Assembly: GCA_963578475.1 (NCBI GenBank)
Contig: CAUZCL010000022.1
Span: 1-64,000, forward strand
Direction of reading: 5' to 3'
DNA: 64,000 nucleotides
DNA from: SMYC01 sp963578475
GTDB lineage: Bacteria > Acidobacteriota > Vicinamibacteria > Marinacidobacterales > SMYC01
The notes beneath the pieces are model-generated. The model ran no database searches. It saw nothing but the letters and a program-made list of their open reading frames with translations, and had not been told where the DNA came from. The position numbers and the translations under genes were made by a program. This document shows, in pieces, positions 17,732 to 27,467 of the stretch; the first letter of the stretch is position 1, and each line of letters starts with the position of its first letter.

Positions 17732-18727
17732 GTGTATGCTATTATCTCCCGCAAGGAGCGAGAGACCGTCTGGCAGCCAAGGGGTGGCCCCATAACCATT
17801 GGGAGAATGCGGCAAGGAGGATCTCTGTTCTTGAACAGTTTCTCGCGAAGGTACCGCGGCTGGCAGACTCACCTCTTGAAGCGCCGGTTGAAACCGGTGA
17901 GCCTGAAGGAATTCAGAAACTTTCTTGCCGAGCAGGGCATCACATGTGGCGACGTCGTTTTCGTCCATAGCTCCTTTGATCGCTTGACGCATATCGAAGG
18001 CGGGGCGTTTGAAATCGTCCGAGCACTCCAGCAGGCGGTGACGGAGCAGGGCCTCCTCGCAATGCCCGCTTACACCCATAAGGGAATCATGTTCGAGTAT
18101 GTTGCGTCCGCGCCCGTCTTCCGCGTGGACCGCTCGCCCTCGCTGATGGGGCTTCTTAGCGAGGTCTTCCGGCGGATGCCAGGGGTGGTGCGCAGCCTGC
18201 ATCCAACCCACTCGGTCGCGGCATGGGGCAATGGCGCAAAAGACTTCGTCGGCGAGCACCACCTCTCTCCGAGTCCTGTGGGGCCCAAATCGCCCTTTCA
18301 CAAATTGTTGGCGCGTCAGGGGAAAGCCATAATGCTCGGTGTGAACACGAACTACCTCACCCTCATCCACACTGTCGAGGACATCATGGGGGAGCAGTTC
18401 CCGCTAAAAACCTCGCTGAAGACGCTCTATAGCCTGCAGGTCATCGACGGGTCCGGAAAAGAGCTGACGGTGCCCGTACGGGTCTTCGATCCGTGGGTGA
18501 CCTCTCGGTGCGTCGTGTCCTCCCTGGATTCCTACCTACTAAACAGCGGTGCCATGCGAGTCGGTATCATCGGCAACCTCGGCGTGTACTTTCTCTCTGT
18601 GGCGGCAACGGTGGAGAAGCTCATCGAACTCGCCAAAACGAACAAAACCGTGTACCGCACACTATCGTTGAAAAGGGCTTACAATTACATCTACTTGAAA
18701 CGAAAAAGGCTCCGCATACCTGAGTGA
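17732..18727 (+). CDS. AAC(3)-family N-acyltransferase
   Basis: The aminoglycoside 3-N-acetyltransferase fold family transfers an acyl group from CoA or an ACP to an amino group. Family motifs are present: VVFVHSSFDRL (about residues 74-84), MPAYTHKG, VVRSLHPTHSVAAWG (about 151-165) and LGVNTNYLTLIHTVED. The conserved domain begins near residue 53, so the first 25-50 residues from GTG 17732 may be untranslated. ATG at 17807 is an alternative. As first gene of a probable operon with MaoC-SDR, FkbH and ACP genes, it more likely acylates an aminosugar of a surface glycan than an antibiotic. The next gene starts inside its stop codon (GTGA). Confidence 0.85.
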   Translation: MYAIISRKERETVWQPRGGPITIGRMRQGGSLFLNSFSRRYRGWQTHLLKRRLKPVSLKEFRNFLAEQGITCGDVVFVHSSFDRLTHIEGGAFEIVRALQQAVTEQGLLAMPAYTHKGIMFEYVASAPVFRVDRSPSLMGLLSEVFRRMPGVVRSLHPTHSVAAWGNGAKDFVGEHHLSPSPVGPKSPFHKLLARQGKAIMLGVNTNYLTLIHTVEDIMGEQFPLKTSLKTLYSLQVIDGSGKELTVPVRVFDPWVTSRCVVSSLDSYLLNSGAMRVGIIGNLGVYFLSVAATVEKLIELAKTNKTVYRTLSLKRAYNYIYLKRKRLRIPE

Positions 18728-20283
18728 TTCTCGACTCGACGACTTCGACCATGAAAGACTTACTCGCAGGTGCAAAAATACGTTTCATGTTGGACGACAT
18801 CAATCAATTCAGCGCGGCCAGTCACGACGCAAACCCCCTCCACATGTCGGAAGTATACGCGCGAAAAACGCCCTTTGGGGAACGAGTGGTGTTTGGTGTG
18901 CTCGGAGGGTTGGCGTGCCTCGGCGCGCTTGGACCGCGGCCCGGTCGGCGCCTTTCAAAAATCTCCCTAAATTTCAACAACGCCATTCCGGTTGGTCTTG
19001 ACTTGTCGATCGAGACAACCGAGAACACTCCAGACCGGGTAGGTATGAAGATCCAAGACGGACGCCGCCTGCTCCTTGGCGGTTCCGCGTGTTTCGCAGC
19101 CACCACCGATACTTCTACCCGGCCCTTGCCCCTCTCCACCGGCAAACCTCCACCATTGAGGGAACATGCCCGCAACCTCGAGCCGTCAGAGTTCGCTGAG
19201 AATGACATAGTGAAAGGTACGTACGCGCCCGACTGGAGACGCCTTGCCGCCATCGATTCTCTTTACGGACTTCAAGAAAACGGTATCCGCCCTCTAGAAA
19301 TTGCCGTGTTGATGGGGTGCAGCTACCTTGTGGGCATGGAAATTCCAGGTCGCCGAGCTTTATTTTGCAAACTATCCCTTAACTTCACTCGCGGGAGTGC
19401 CGTCAACACGGAGAGTCTAGATTATGAGGCATCGGTTTCTCGGTTCGACGAACGCCTAGGTCTGCTGCAGCTCGCGCTGAATTTCTCGTCTGCAGGTGAA
19501 ACAGTGGCCGAGGGCGCTGCCTGGGCCGCTTCGCGACAGGACCCCTCCGACGTCACCAATGAGACCATTAGCGCTCTCCTACCCAACTCCGAGGCGTTGG
19601 CAGGCAAAGTTGCATTGGTCATCGGCGGTAGCCGCGGCCTGGGCTCGTCCATCTGCCGAACCCTAGCCCTCCAAGGCTGCACCGTCTTGTTCAGTTATCT
19701 AAGATGCGAAGAGGACGCCGACCGGCTCTGTCAGAGCTTCTCGGAATCGCCGGGCAACATCGTGGCCCTGCGGGGCGACGGCAGCGACCCTGACTGGTGT
19801 GGATGGGCGAAACAGCAGATCCTAGAAAGACACGGCCGTTTGGACTTCCTGGTGTGCAACGCCTGTCCAAGCCCCAAGCCCTCGTGGTTGGAGCCCTGTG
19901 CCACTGAACGCATCAACGACTACGTCGCCCAGGGCGTGTCTTTGGTCAGCGTGCCCTTAGCCGCATTTCTCAATGTGCTGCAGGATACTGGGGGAAGAGC
20001 TGTGATCATATCGTCCATCTTCGTCAAGGAGCCGCAGGCTGACATGCCACAATACGTGAGCACCAAGTTTGCCATCGAGGGGCTCGTCAAGGTCGCAGCA
20101 CTAGAGTACGAACGTGTAGGATTTCTTGTGGTCCGGCCACCGAGGCTCAGTACGGACCTGACCAATACGCTGCTCGGGCGACAAGGGACCCTGGGGACGG
20201 AACACGTCGCGGCGGGAATTGTGAGAATACTAATGCGCCCCACCAAGGCGGGAAGCGCACAGATACTAGAAAGCTTTGCATGA
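18724..20283 (+). CDS. MaoC-like hydratase / SDR fusion
   Basis: A 519-aa two-part protein. Residues about 10-130 and 160-290 are hot-dog folds: FSAASHDANPLHMSEVYA is the MaoC hydratase motif with Asp/His, and a degenerate second copy follows. Residues about 295-519 form an SDR with IGGSRGLGSSI, LVCNACPS in place of NNAG, VIISSIF (catalytic Ser) and YVSTK (Tyr/Lys). It would reduce and dehydrate a beta-hydroxy or beta-keto acyl group, probably while bound to the ACP encoded two genes downstream. GTG 18724 overlaps the previous stop, indicating translational coupling. Confidence 0.82.
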   Translation: MILDSTTSTMKDLLAGAKIRFMLDDINQFSAASHDANPLHMSEVYARKTPFGERVVFGVLGGLACLGALGPRPGRRLSKISLNFNNAIPVGLDLSIETTENTPDRVGMKIQDGRRLLLGGSACFAATTDTSTRPLPLSTGKPPPLREHARNLEPSEFAENDIVKGTYAPDWRRLAAIDSLYGLQENGIRPLEIAVLMGCSYLVGMEIPGRRALFCKLSLNFTRGSAVNTESLDYEASVSRFDERLGLLQLALNFSSAGETVAEGAAWAASRQDPSDVTNETISALLPNSEALAGKVALVIGGSRGLGSSICRTLALQGCTVLFSYLRCEEDADRLCQSFSESPGNIVALRGDGSDPDWCGWAKQQILERHGRLDFLVCNACPSPKPSWLEPCATERINDYVAQGVSLVSVPLAAFLNVLQDTGGRAVIISSIFVKEPQADMPQYVSTKFAIEGLVKVAALEYERVGFLVVRPPRLSTDLTNTLLGRQGTLGTEHVAAGIVRILMRPTKAGSAQILESFA

Positions 20284-20316
20284 CCCAGCCGCAGAGGCAG
20301 CGGACGAACGAGTGTA

Positions 20317-22041
20317 ATGGCGACAACGAGGTCGAGAGGTGGGGAGGCAACAGTAAGGATCGCGCTCCTCGGATCTTACACCCTGGACATCCTGCCCAAC
20401 GCGATGAAGCCATTCTTGGTCGGGCACGGACTCGTTCCCGAATTTTATGTCAGCGGCTTCAACCAATACCGGCAAGAGATCCTCAACGACTCCTCACCGT
20501 TCTTCGCATTCGCCCCAGATTTTGCCATACTCTCGCTCGACGAGCGAGCCCTGTTTAGTGAGCCGTTTGAACAGCCTTTGAGCTATCGATCCGATTCCAT
20601 TGGGAGTCTGGTCGCTGAAGGCATCAGCCATGTGGCCTCCCTGGTGGATCGGATTGGGAGCTCGCTTCCCAAGTCGACGGTACTGCTCACGAACCTGGCG
20701 ATGCCCGCCACCAGCGCTCTGGGTCTTCTCGAAGGCAACAGCCAGTATTCTCTCAAGCGAATCGTCCGCGAATACAACGCTGGAGTAGAGCGTCTGGCGC
20801 TCCCGAACCCCCGTTTGTACATCGTCGATTACGAGTCGTTGGTGGCGCGCTTCGGCGCTACACGTTGGTATGACGAGCGCATGTGGTATGTCGCTAAAAT
20901 TCCCATGGGTGGTGAGGCAGTAGGGGCGCTGGCGAAACTCTTGACCTCCTACATCAAAGCGGTCCGTGGCATCGGGCGGAAGTGCCTCGTGCTCGATCTC
21001 GACAACACCCTTTGGGGTGGCATCGCCAGCGAAGAAGGCCTCGGGGGCATCACCATCGGCCAGGACGGGTTGGGGAAAGCATTTTTGGACTTCCAGCGCG
21101 AAGTTCTCAACCTCTATGAACGCGGTGTCGTTCTGGCCATAAGCAGCAAGAACAACCTTGACGACGCGCTTGAAGTGATCCACGGGCATCCGGACATGAT
21201 TTTGCGTGAACAGCACTTTGCATCGATCAAAATCGACTGGCGAGACAAGGTGACACACTTGCGTGAGATCGCAGACGAACTGAAACTTGGACTCGACAGC
21301 TTCGTCTTCATCGACGACAGCCCGGTAGAACGGGAATGGGTGCGGTCCCAACTCCCAGAAGTTCTCGTGGTCGATCTACCAGAAGACCCCAGTTTCTACC
21401 GACGAAGCATCCTGGACTTGGAGGTCTTCAATACACTGGCTCTCACGAACGAGGACCGACGACGTGCTCACCTATACAAACAGGAGGCCCGACGCGGCCG
21501 GTTACGAGAAGCATCCAGCTCCCTCGAGGAGTTCTACTTCTCCCTCCAGATGCAAGCGACGATCACGCCTGGCGATCCATTCACTGTCCCGCGAATCACC
21601 ACGCTGATCCAGCGCACCAACCAATTCAACCTCACCACTCGCCGATATGCGCAGGCCGATATCAAGACTTTCTGTGAATCGGAGGACTACGAGGTCTACT
21701 CTCTTCAGCTTAGGGACAAGTTCGGTGACAACGGGATCGTCGGCGCCGCCATCATTAATAAGCAACAGCGCGACGTCTGGAAGATTGACAGTTTCTTATT
21801 GAGCTGCCGAGTGATAGGTCGGACCCTAGAAACCGCGTTCTTGGGGTATATAGCCGAGCGCGCCGCAAGCGCCGGTGCCCAAACGTTGATCGGTGAATAC
21901 CTTCCCACATCCAAGAACGCGCCGGGCCGGGATTTCCTGGCTAACCACGGGTTTGAGCCCCAGCACGAAGAGGCCAACCTCTATAGGCTTGACCCAAGGC
22001 GCCAACCGATCACAATTCCCCCTTGGATTGAACTGAGTTAG
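20317..22041 (+). CDS. FkbH-like HAD protein (acyl-ACP loading enzyme)
   Basis: A 574-aa three-domain protein. An SGNH-like N-terminal domain runs to about residue 215. The HAD domain has LDLDNTLWGG (about 224-233), ISSKNN and FIDDSPVERE, the FkbH/HAD-IIIC motifs. A GNAT-like C-terminal domain has QRTNQFNLTTRRY and SCRVIGRTLE. FkbH proteins dephosphorylate 1,3-bisphosphoglycerate and load the glyceryl group onto an ACP thiol. An ACP gene starts 14 bases downstream, which fits exactly. ATG 20317 is 33 bases after the MaoC-SDR stop. The last part of this gene is duplicated at 15689-15741. Confidence 0.92.
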   Translation: MATTRSRGGEATVRIALLGSYTLDILPNAMKPFLVGHGLVPEFYVSGFNQYRQEILNDSSPFFAFAPDFAILSLDERALFSEPFEQPLSYRSDSIGSLVAEGISHVASLVDRIGSSLPKSTVLLTNLAMPATSALGLLEGNSQYSLKRIVREYNAGVERLALPNPRLYIVDYESLVARFGATRWYDERMWYVAKIPMGGEAVGALAKLLTSYIKAVRGIGRKCLVLDLDNTLWGGIASEEGLGGITIGQDGLGKAFLDFQREVLNLYERGVVLAISSKNNLDDALEVIHGHPDMILREQHFASIKIDWRDKVTHLREIADELKLGLDSFVFIDDSPVEREWVRSQLPEVLVVDLPEDPSFYRRSILDLEVFNTLALTNEDRRRAHLYKQEARRGRLREASSSLEEFYFSLQMQATITPGDPFTVPRITTLIQRTNQFNLTTRRYAQADIKTFCESEDYEVYSLQLRDKFGDNGIVGAAIINKQQRDVWKIDSFLLSCRVIGRTLETAFLGYIAERAASAGAQTLIGEYLPTSKNAPGRDFLANHGFEPQHEEANLYRLDPRRQPITIPPWIELS

Positions 22042-22055
22042 CTAGAAGCCTGCTC

Positions 22056-22289
22056 ATGGTGAATCCCCGTCTCACAAACATATTGGTCGAAATTCTAGAA
22101 GTGAACGAGAAAGAGGTCACTCCCAATCTGGCAATGGGGATCACGCAAAGCTGGGACTCTTTGCGGCATATAGAGCTTGTATTCCGGATCGAAGAAACTT
22201 TCAACGTCAGGTTCCGGGCGGAGGTAATTTCCAAGATCACCAGCGTCGAGCTGATCCAAAAAGCACTCGAAGAGAACGGAATCACCTAA
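22056..22289 (+). CDS. Acyl carrier protein
   Basis: A 77-aa acidic helical carrier protein. WDSLRHIELVFRIEETF contains the DSL phosphopantetheine attachment site (Ser35), and the rest fits the four-helix ACP fold (NVRFRAEVISKITSV, helix III region). It is placed directly after the FkbH-like gene, so it most likely carries the glyceryl or derived C3 acyl unit that the MaoC-SDR and AAC(3)-family proteins then process and transfer. A phosphopantetheinyl transferase is not encoded in the window. Confidence 0.92.
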   Translation: MVNPRLTNILVEILEVNEKEVTPNLAMGITQSWDSLRHIELVFRIEETFNVRFRAEVISKITSVELIQKALEENGIT

Positions 22290-22486
22290 CGAGATTCACC
22301 CTCGGAAGTCACTACCGGTGTCTATCCGCCTTTGCCGCCTTTCTCAAGGGTGAGCTTTTGGAAAACGTAGGCCATTGCTTATGGACGTTCACGACTCCAA
22401 AATATAAGATGGAGGAGTGCTGCGGACGGAGACCACCGCTAACGACAGGCCGGAGTTTACTTAGTCCAAAGGCTCCGTGAAAGTCC

Positions 22487-24145
22487 ATGGACGACCCAAA
22501 CGTCACGAGTTCACTGGCTCTAGCCAGGGTGATTGCGGCCCTTGCCTTCATTCTATGGATCATCGCCATCGTTCGGATTCGCCGGCATTCGTGGCTTTTT
22601 GGCGGCGTCATCCTTTGGGCCTGCTATCTTTGGGGTATCAACAACCTTCCCCTGAACCGCATCTATGCTCTTGATGTGGGCAACGACCGATTGAACAACC
22701 TGGCAATGAGCATTCCCGTGGCGGCAGGAACTCCTTTTTACGAGACCCATCAGGTTGGGCAGCTCAACTTTGAGCCCTTTTGGAGTCTGTTCGTAGCCCT
22801 GGCCTCGGGATGGAATCCCGATCGAGCACTTTCTCTTTATCCCTACCTTTCACTATTCATACTTGTGGGCTTCCTCGTGAGCTTGTATATGAGTCTTCTT
22901 CCGGCAAAGGAAGGGGCTTCTTGGTCGGGATGGGAAAGAGCACTCGTCACCTATTTCGCTCTGATGATGTCCACCCTGCCTTTGGATCAGGAAGGCCCGT
23001 ACCAAGCGACGTGGAACGTCGTCTTTCTGTTGAAGCCGAATCACAGTCTCGGGCTGGTTATGATCCCGCCCTTGGTGGCGATCTTGGCTCGGACCCGAAC
23101 CTGGCGAGGCCGGGTTGCGGCCGGTCTCCTACTTCACCTGATTGGATGGGCCTTCGTTATCTACTGGGCGGTGGTCTCAGTCGGGCTTCTCGTCTACGTC
23201 GCTCTCTCCTGGGTCGAGCAGAGAAAAATTGCGACGAAGGCATTTCTGGATGTCTTGGTGGCGCTGGGCGTCAATCTCGTTATCGTCAGTCCCTATCTAT
23301 ATATGCTTGTGGCTGGATACCCCTTCCTCGTGCCCCACAGGCATCAGGTTCTTCCATCTCTTCCCGCGCACTTCCTTCAAGTAACGCTGGATCAGGGGGC
23401 GGTTTTCTTCTTAGCCGTTTGGGGCGGGATTGTTTTGTATCGCCGCGACGACCCACTCAGTCGAATATGGCTTTCCATAGCGCTGGGTGGATTGGCCGCT
23501 TGGTGCGGCTACGTTGTGCTCTCGTGGTTGCAGTTCGTAAAAGAGACCGACGATGTCTATCACCTCATTCAAGTTTATTTCGCCATCGTTGCCGGCGTCG
23601 GCGCCTGGAACCTGGCGCGAAGGGCTGCTCCCCGGCTTGGCTGGTCTCGCCCAGCACTAGCAGCAGCGGTCCTCGTGGTGTGCTTCCCTCTCACCTTGCT
23701 GTCATGGTGGGATCCTCAAAGGATGGATCACTACTTCCGGGGATCGGTGCCACCTCTCCGCGAGCCTCTGGTGCAAACGACTGCTTTCATCCGCAAGGAA
23801 ACCGAGCCCGGGGCCAACTTCATAGCGGGCCGGGCTTATTCTCGATTCGTGGCCGCCCTAGGAGCCAGGCGAGTACTACTGGGCAAATTCATCCATTCTC
23901 CACCAAATTCCGAAAACCGCCGCGATCTGGAGAGATCGTTGCTCGTGGACGGCGATGTCGAAGCAATGAAGGATCTCGCCGAGCGCTATCACGTCCGTTA
24001 CGTCTTGGTAGCGTCCGACCTCCTTGAGGACTACGGCGTCACCCTAGATCAGCTCGAGCGGCGTCCTCACTGGAAAGAGATCTTTTCCGCGGGTGAGAAA
24101 GAGAAGTTGCATGTCTTCGCGCTCGAAAATGTGGGCTCGCCGTGA
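22487..24145 (+). CDS. Polytopic membrane protein, glycosyltransferase-like
   Basis: A 552-aa integral membrane protein with about 12 hydrophobic segments and a soluble C-terminal tail (about 440-552). The first large loop contains ALDVGNDRLNN and FYETHQVGQLNFEPFWSLF, similar in placement to the acidic catalytic loop of GT-C enzymes. The periplasmic tail with FIAGRAYSRFVAALGARR and YHVRYVLVASDLL resembles tails of membrane mannosyltransferase-like proteins. It is downstream of the ACP gene after about 200 bases with no clear terminator. A role in assembling the acylated glycan is inferred. Confidence 0.6.
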   Translation: MDDPNVTSSLALARVIAALAFILWIIAIVRIRRHSWLFGGVILWACYLWGINNLPLNRIYALDVGNDRLNNLAMSIPVAAGTPFYETHQVGQLNFEPFWSLFVALASGWNPDRALSLYPYLSLFILVGFLVSLYMSLLPAKEGASWSGWERALVTYFALMMSTLPLDQEGPYQATWNVVFLLKPNHSLGLVMIPPLVAILARTRTWRGRVAAGLLLHLIGWAFVIYWAVVSVGLLVYVALSWVEQRKIATKAFLDVLVALGVNLVIVSPYLYMLVAGYPFLVPHRHQVLPSLPAHFLQVTLDQGAVFFLAVWGGIVLYRRDDPLSRIWLSIALGGLAAWCGYVVLSWLQFVKETDDVYHLIQVYFAIVAGVGAWNLARRAAPRLGWSRPALAAAVLVVCFPLTLLSWWDPQRMDHYFRGSVPPLREPLVQTTAFIRKETEPGANFIAGRAYSRFVAALGARRVLLGKFIHSPPNSENRRDLERSLLVDGDVEAMKDLAERYHVRYVLVASDLLEDYGVTLDQLERRPHWKEIFSAGEKEKLHVFALENVGSP

Positions 24146-24399
24146 GCTCGTGCCAGACCAACAAAGTAAGTGATCGAGGCATGCAAGTAGGTCGTGGCTC
24201 TAGGTAAAACAACGGCGGTTGAAATAGCAGTAATCGTGTTCACGCCCTATTAATTAACTTTTTTATTGCTCCCATTGGAAGACTCTTTATGATTTTGACA
24301 ATGTCCATTTTAAATGCCTCTTTGCTTTTTTTATGAATACTGCTTTCTGCCCCGAATAGTAGTTCTCCTGTTTGAAGTGGTCGTCTTGTCCGTGCTTTA
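24146..24399. other. AT-rich intergenic stretch
   Basis: Bases 24240-24415 are strikingly AT-rich against the surrounding GC-rich genes, with T-runs at 24259-24265 and 24331-24340. No gene or strong hairpin was seen. It may hold the terminator region of the operon or mark a junction of transferred DNA. Confidence 0.5.
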
Positions 24400-25591
24400 C
24401 TAAACAATAAATTTCATTGCGCGCGGCCCTTCGGCATGTCGAACCTCGCGCTCTAGCTCTTCCCAATTTTTGAGGCCGCTCCATCCGTTTCCGATGAAAG
24501 CGGGATCGCTCGGGCCGAGATCGATGACCCCCCCCAGATTCAGCATGCTGTGAAAGAGATATTTACCTACAAGGATGTCGTATTGCGTCTTCGGCCGGTC
24601 GTAGCGCGCAGCAAAAATCCAGTTCATGGGAAACGAGAATGGATAGCCGACACCTCACGAATTGAGGCAAGAGCGTCGCGATGGCCGCGGCGCCGAAAAT
24701 GATGGCGGGCGGCAGTTTTCTGCGGCTGAGCTGCGCGAGGAAGATCGGTGCGAGCAAGACACCGAAAACACCGTTTTGCCAACGCGCGCACCCGGCCGCG
24801 CCGAGCACGAGGCCCATCACGGCGAAGTCTCGCAAGCTCTTGGGTCCAGCAATCCACAGCATCAAAAATAGGGCGACGAGAAGAAAGGTCAGCGCGTGCG
24901 TATAGATGGAATGATAGGTGAGATACCAGCCGAGAAAGCTGCCGAGGCCGATCCCGACCGTGGTGAGAAAAGCCACCGCCGGCTCGAACCAATGGCGAAG
25001 GAAGCGATCCAGAACGAGAAGTCCGAGCCAACCCCATAAGAGGTTTCCCAGGGCGACCGTATGTAAATAGGGATCGCTGAATCCGTCATAGGCGGTGTCG
25101 ATGCCGTGGACGTTCGACCACCACGCGCTCACGTGGCCGAGCCAAATTAAGGGGACCCACGACAGGGGGGCACCGACGGGAAAAGTAAAGCGACCTCGTC
25201 CGGTCTCTCGTACCGGTTGTGAGCCTCTCTCGTGATCGATACCGAGTCTTCGATACTGATTCAGCAGATCGATGTCCCCATCGAGAGCGACCGAATGCGC
25301 GTAGGAGTAATACCAAAGCCCGTCACCGCGCAGACGAAATCCGCGAAAGTGAAGAATCGGAAGGAGGAGAAGCAGTAGAGCTAGGTAGGCATAGAATCGT
25401 TCGCGCAGACGAAATCCCTCGAAGGCGACGAGTGCGAGTGCTAGGAACGAGCGCGCCGCGAAACCGATCGTGCTGACCGGGCCGATGAGAGACACGCCGC
25501 CCGTCATTACAACGAGGGCGAGATCGACCAGAAGAACATAGAGCGTGATACGCATGCCTCGGCGAAGAGCTCGGCTGGAAGCCAATGGCAT
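24400..25591 (-). pseudogene. PMT/GT-C type membrane glycosyltransferase, frameshifted
   Basis: From 25591 the minus strand encodes an N-terminal membrane half (hydrophobic segments plus YYSYAHSVALDGDIDLLNQYR, a typical first periplasmic loop of this family). It runs to ATLLPQFV near 24650. The tail then continues in another frame as GYPFSFPMNWIFAARYD, then VGKYLFHSMLNLGGVIDLG and KNWEELEREVRHAEGPRA, ending at 24400, like the periplasmic C-terminus of the same family. A few residues appear lost at the junction, so a frameshift with a small deletion has split the gene. Uninterrupted, it would be about 390 aa. Both halves look otherwise well preserved. Confidence 0.6.
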
Positions 25592-25608
25592 CTCGTCAGC
25601 CTCGATGG

Positions 25609-25770
25609 TTACGAAACGACCTCGAGCTTGCGCGGCAGCGAGTCGATGGGGACAGGGGTGGTTTGCAGAAATTGGGCGGCAAGAACCACGCTGAGCAAGA
25701 CGCGCGGCCAGAGGGTTCGAACGCTGGACCTTCGCGACGCGTCGGACTCAGCTTGTGGCTCTCCGTTCAA
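25609..25770 (-). CDS. Small hypothetical protein with one hydrophobic segment
   Basis: A 53-codon frame with TTG at 25770 preceded by AGGAG (seven bases away). It encodes a basic N-terminus, a hydrophobic stretch (VLLSVVLAAQFLQTTPV) and a short tail. It ends 17 bases before the membrane glycosyltransferase start, so it may be co-transcribed. No homology is recognised. It could be a remnant of a longer signal-anchored protein. Confidence 0.3.
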   Translation of the reverse strand: MNGEPQAESDASRRSSVRTLWPRVLLSVVLAAQFLQTTPVPIDSLPRKLEVVS

Positions 25771-26131
25771 AGCACAAACTCCTCTAGTACGCGATCCACT
25801 GAATCGAGGGCACGAATCGTACTACAGCGCGCATTCCCTTTGCCCGTGCCGCGAAGGCTACGAAGACGAGCGGGAAGCCTACGCTTCGAGGTCCCGGGTT
25901 TCCGTAAAAGCGCGGCCTCACACTTCACTCCCCCGGTGACAACGACCACTCGATATCAACAGCCGAACCCGAGCTTTTGCCAAACAAGCGTGCCGCGTAA
26001 GAAAAGTTGGGCGCAGCTCATTAGACGGATCTATCAAGTCGAATACCCGGGGCTGAACAGACCATCGGAAGCGTAAGATTGTGGTGCGCCGGCACGGCCG
26101 CACGACCCACTTGACAATAACTATCCTTCAC
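25771..26131. other. Intergenic stretch without recognisable gene
   Basis: About 360 bases between the small hypothetical gene and the SGNH hydrolase remnant. I see no coding signature, RNA gene, terminator or repeat. Confidence 0.5.
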
Positions 26132-26550
26132 TCAAGGAAGCAGGCCGTGACGTACGATGTGCCCGGCGAGGATCTTGCCCGCGAGCTGATAGGAGTTTCG
26201 ATTCCAGTGCGTGTCCTCGGGGAAATCCCACGGCCTATCGGGCGGCTCATCGCGGGCCTTCCCTAGGAATCCTTCGAGACCGAGCTGGGGGATCCCTTCG
26301 AGCTTGGGACGGAGCTCGTGAAAGAGCGGTGTTCATTCACCACGATGTCCGGTATTGATTACGAGAAATCGTGAGCCGGTGGCTTCGACTCGTTCGTTTA
26401 GCGCCCACACGAGCGCGGCCATGAGGTCGATGGGCTCCATCGTCGACGGACGAGCCACCGCGACCTGAAACAAGGAGAGGTTCGACCGGTGGCTGCGGAA
26501 GAAGTTCCAGACGTTCGATTCCTGGCCGAAGAACAGCTTGACCCGCTGCC
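26132..26550 (-). pseudogene. SGNH/GDSL hydrolase, C-terminal remnant with internal stop
   Basis: In a single minus-strand frame the sequence reads VWNFFRSHRSN, then ALNERVEATGSRFLVINTG, a TGA at 26333-26335, and on through FPEDTHWNRNSYQLAGKIL to a final stop at 26132. The D-x-H-W-N block is the Block V catalytic Asp/His of SGNH hydrolases (AlgX/acetyl-transfer-like relatives). The N-terminal GDS block is missing, and the 5' end abuts a truncated GGDEF gene. It is a dead fragment. Confidence 0.6.
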
Positions 26551-26555
26551 AGCGG

Positions 26556-26987
26556 CTGAGCGACGTCAACGGCCACGATGAGGGTGACCGTCTGCTCAAG
26601 AGATTCGTTCAAGTCGTTGCGGACAACACGCGCGAAACCAGTGTGTTCGGACGCTATGGCGGAGAAGAGTTTCTTCTGATCTTTCCGGGAACGACGTCCG
26701 ACGAGGCGTTGAAAGCTGCCGAGAACATATCGCGTCATGTTGCCGAACACGACTTTCCGCATCGAGAGAAGCGGCCGCTCGGGTTTCTCAGTTTCAGCGG
26801 AGGGGTCGCGAACTATCCGAGAGACGGTTTCGGGAGCACGGAGCTCATCCGCGCCGCCGACAAAGCTCTCTACAAGGCCAAGCGCAACGGACGCAACCGG
26901 GTCTTCCCCGCGGCTTCGAGACAGCTCGGATCGCACCGTCGCACCACGACCTACGCCGCCGCTGACCCTTTCTCTGGTCGTCGCTGA
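26556..26987 (+). pseudogene. GGDEF diguanylate cyclase, C-terminal remnant
   Basis: The frame encodes DVNGHDEGDRLL, the active-site loop FGRYGGEEFLLIFPG and the closing ADKALYKAKRNGRNRVF, the second half of a GGDEF domain that makes cyclic-di-GMP. The first half with the metal-binding Asp (DxDxFK) and any sensor domain are absent, replaced by the opposite-strand SGNH remnant. There is no start codon with a ribosome-binding site. It is probably non-functional. Confidence 0.75.
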
Positions 26988-27467
26988 GCGGACCAAGCCT
27001 CGCAAGGTTTCGGACCCTCGAGCCGCTCGCACCGGGAGAGACGCTAGATCAATATTAGGAAAAGCGTAACGCAAAGTCGCAAAGTCGCAAAGGCGCCAAG
27101 ACAAGAAAAGAAAGGAAGATGAGAGGAAACGCTTTTGTCGCTCATTTTGAGTGCGCGCCCGCGGTCCGAATTGGCTGTAATCTACTGTATCATAAAGCTT
27201 TAAGTTCACACTAGGTACAGTGAATGGCGAGCACCGGTCGCAGCGACTTGTCACGGCCGAAAATGGCCTAGGACCCAGGATTAGCGGGTTCGGGTATTAG
27301 TGTCAGCGCGACGAGCGACACCTGAGCCACGGCGCTTGCTGGAGGGCTCGGATGGACCGCCAGTCTCGGAATCTTGCCTGCGTTCGGCGACGCCGTTTGA
27401 GTTTAGCTGCTCATTTATGGTATTAAATAAGCGGCTATTTTTCCCCGCAAGCAAGGAGTTTATAGAG
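26988..27467. other. Intergenic region with a CGCAAAG short repeat
   Basis: A 480-base stretch with no gene. Around 27065-27100 the units CGCAAAGT, CGCAAAGT, CGCAAAGG and CGCCAAG follow one another, a short-period repeat of a type seen in intergenic DNA of several environmental phyla. The last bases hold the ribosome-binding site (AAGGAG at 27453-27458) of the coiled-coil gene. Confidence 0.5.
27065..27100. repeat. CGCAAAG short tandem repeat
   Basis: Three to four imperfect copies of an 8-9 base unit (CGCAAAGTCGCAAAGTCGCA and following). No function is assigned. Confidence 0.55.

Noticed and set aside
17732..18727. Aminoglycoside resistance gene
   Set aside because: It belongs to the AAC(3) fold family, but its place in an FkbH/ACP operon argues for a biosynthetic acyltransferase rather than resistance.
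20494..21351. Minus-strand frame of 285 codons inside the FkbH-like gene
   Set aside because: FkbH motifs on the plus strand are intact and continuous, and this frame has no ribosome-binding site.
26337..27254. Minus-strand frame of 305 codons over the GGDEF fragment
   Set aside because: The sequence looks random, and the GGDEF and SGNH fragments explain this DNA.
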